A stretch of DNA of 64,000 nucleotides from Winogradskyella arenosi (GTDB lineage: Bacteria > Bacteroidota > Bacteroidia > Flavobacteriales > Flavobacteriaceae), in the NCBI RefSeq assembly GCF_003337305.1, contig NZ_QPJO01000001.1, forward strand, positions 434,001 through 498,000, written 5' to 3'. Under the pieces are notes generated by a model that did no database searches, had not been told where the DNA came from, and saw nothing but the letters and a program-made list of their open reading frames with translations. This document shows positions 62,708 through 64,000 of this stretch, piece by piece; the first letter of the stretch is position 1, and every line of letters begins with the position of its first letter. The position numbers and the translations under genes were made by a program.

Positions 62708-63706
62708 ATGGCAAATAGTAAACATGCGCATTTAAGGTATAACATTTTAGATTATTGCTTTCGAAATAAATCCTATACTTTCGATGAAATTTTAAAAGTA
62801 TTAAATGAAAAAATAGCAGAGTATTATCCAGGTGAGGGTATTGCAATTAGAACACTTCGTGAAGATCTTAAGGTCTTAAGAGATGAAGAAAATGGTTTCG
62901 GAGCACCTTTGCCTTCTAAAATAAGAATACTAAAATATACGGACTCTAACTTTTCTATATCCAAACGTCCACTATTGCCTTACGAACAGTATCTAATTGA
63001 AGCAGCTCAACAATTACTTGATCGTTTTGAAAACCATCCTAAGTATAACAAACTGGCAGAAGCCTTAATCAAGTTTCAAGATGAAGAGGAGCAAGAAAAC
63101 GACGAATCTAGAATATTATTTTATGATCATAACGAAGAATACAAGGGTATAAATCACCTTAAGCCATTATATCTAGCTATCAAGAAAAAGCAAGTTTTAA
63201 AAATAGTTTACAAAGGCTTTAAAGATAAGGAATCATCAGTATTTGAATTTCACCCACATATTTTAAAACAATACAATAGACGGTGGTTTGTTTTTGGGTA
63301 TAATAAAACTAAAGCTATTACAGCATGGTGTATTCCATTAGATGAAAGACTTATCAGTTTTGAAACACTTGATGATGTCAATTATTTAGATTCGGACAAA
63401 GATTGGGAAATGTTTTTCAGAACAATGGTTGGTGTAACCAGAATAAACGAAAATGTAGAGCGCGTAGTTTTACGTTTCCATAATGGAAGGGAAAATTATT
63501 TTAAAACAAAACCATTTCAACCAGATTACGAAGAGTTTTTTGAAGAAGAAAAACAAGATCAAGTTTGGTTTGAGACAATAATTAATAAAGAATTAGTGCA
63601 ACAGTTATTGTCCTATGGTCAAGAATTAGAGGTGTTAGAACCAGAATCTTTAAAAGAGCAAATGAGAGAACATTCAAATAAAATGCGACAGTTTTATAAA
63701 GAATAA
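62708..63706 (+). CDS. WYL-domain transcriptional regulator
   Basis: I use ATG 62708 (MANSKHAHLRYNILDYCFR), giving 332 residues, over a TTG two codons upstream. An N-terminal winged helix (FDEILKVLNEKI then IRTLREDLKVLRDE) is followed by a WYL domain. That domain contains KKKQVLKIVYKGF, then FHPHILKQYNRRWFVFGYNK, and AITAWCIPLDERL in place of the WYL core. A C-terminal extension (WCX-like, about 245-332) follows. WYL regulators commonly control defence and stress genes and often bind nucleic-acid or nucleotide signals. It is immediately followed by a HARE-HTH gene. Confidence 0.87.
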   Translation: MANSKHAHLRYNILDYCFRNKSYTFDEILKVLNEKIAEYYPGEGIAIRTLREDLKVLRDEENGFGAPLPSKIRILKYTDSNFSISKRPLLPYEQYLIEAAQQLLDRFENHPKYNKLAEALIKFQDEEEQENDESRILFYDHNEEYKGINHLKPLYLAIKKKQVLKIVYKGFKDKESSVFEFHPHILKQYNRRWFVFGYNKTKAITAWCIPLDERLISFETLDDVNYLDSDKDWEMFFRTMVGVTRINENVERVVLRFHNGRENYFKTKPFQPDYEEFFEEEKQDQVWFETIINKELVQQLLSYGQELEVLEPESLKEQMREHSNKMRQFYKE

Positions 63707-63774
63707 CTGTGCGGTTACTCTGCGTAGTTAAGTTGTTAATTTGCAGAGTAAAAGTAAATAGAGAAAATACATTT

Positions 63775-64000
63775 ATGACCTTACACGAAGCAATAGAACA
63801 AGTACTACAAAACGCAGAAAAACCTCTTTTTTCAAGAGATATAGCTGATATTATAAATAATCTTAAACTTTACAAACGTAAAGACGGTCTTCCTGTATCT
63901 GCTTCACAGGTCACAACAAGAGCCAATAACTATTCAAAATTATTTACAAGAGAATCTGGAAAAATTAAATTGGTAAAAGATGATATTGTTAGCTTAAAAT
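63775..64000 (+). CDS. HARE-HTH domain protein, N-terminal part only
   Basis: An ATG at 63775 opens a frame that continues past the right edge. The 75 visible codons include MTLHEAIEQVLQNAEKPLFS, then RDIADIINN and YKRKDGLPVSASQVTTRANN, the HARE-HTH pattern. It occurs at the N-terminus of many restriction endonucleases, DNA methylases and related defence proteins. The remainder, which would decide the function, is outside the window. The HTH alone does not prove a restriction role. It lies 68 bp after the WYL gene on the same strand. Confidence 0.68.
   Translation, partial: MTLHEAIEQVLQNAEKPLFSRDIADIINNLKLYKRKDGLPVSASQVTTRANNYSKLFTRESGKIKLVKDDIVSLK

Noticed and set aside
1..64000. CRISPR arrays, insertion sequences or prophage genes
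   Set aside because: No regularly spaced repeats, transposase or integrase motif, or phage structural gene was recognisable.

Overview
This 64 kb window is chromosomal DNA from a member of the Bacteroidota, almost certainly a Flavobacteriaceae species. The evidence is AT-rich sequence, TAnnTTTG-type promoter -7 elements with very short leaders, no Shine-Dalgarno pattern, and family-typical genes: DUF4837 and DUF4175 proteins, bacterial GH3, GIN-domain protein, OmpH-type lipoprotein and GlnRS with a C-terminal extension. The genus cannot be fixed from this sequence. Most genes are ordinary core genes.

Region by region. (1) 1-10.5 kb, minus strand: a surface polysaccharide (O-antigen type) locus. 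A predicted nucleoside-phosphorylase-like protein and a Wzz-like chain-length protein lead into rfbBACD (dTDP-L-rhamnose). After a 343 bp gap come wecB-wecC (UDP-ManNAcA), a Wzx-like flippase and a Wzy-like polymerase that runs off the left edge. (2) 10.5-21 kb: GH3-like ligase, M23 peptidase, tatA, a pgk-lipoprotein-mltD-DUF4837 operon, holB, an OmpH-like chaperone and a methyltransferase. (3) 21-29 kb: mnmG flanked by two parS-like palindromes, ybeY, an unknown exported protein and a giant DUF4175 membrane protein with a collagen-like tract. (4) 29-39 kb: gltX, glnS, folB, tRNA-Cys, LysE-type exporter, GIN-domain protein, YbjQ and rnr. (5) 38.98-40.09 kb: a 1.1 kb gene-free region packed with DnaA-box-like 9-mers and two large inverted repeats, which I interpret as oriC. 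(6) 40-62 kb: rpiB, CDF transporter, acetyltransferase, tandem-OmpA protein, S41 peptidase, rnpA, M1 and S8 peptidases, metallo-hydrolase, antiporter, lepA, an outer membrane barrel, TolB-like propeller, M28 peptidase, dusB, rbfA with a LolE-like permease, and mce. (7) 62.3-64 kb: tRNA-Met, then a WYL regulator and the first 75 codons of a HARE-HTH protein. This looks like the entrance to an accessory, probably defence, island continuing beyond the window.

The parts fit together as an origin-proximal chromosome segment. The two parS sites lie 16-18 kb from the candidate oriC. Genes left of it are mainly on the minus strand, while orientation is mixed to the right. rnpA and mnmG, often origin-linked in bacteria, lie nearby, although dnaA and rpmH do not. 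The strongest candidates for something undescribed are the phosphorylase-like protein heading the O-antigen operon, the TTATTAACA inverted-repeat architecture of the origin, and the edge-of-window island.
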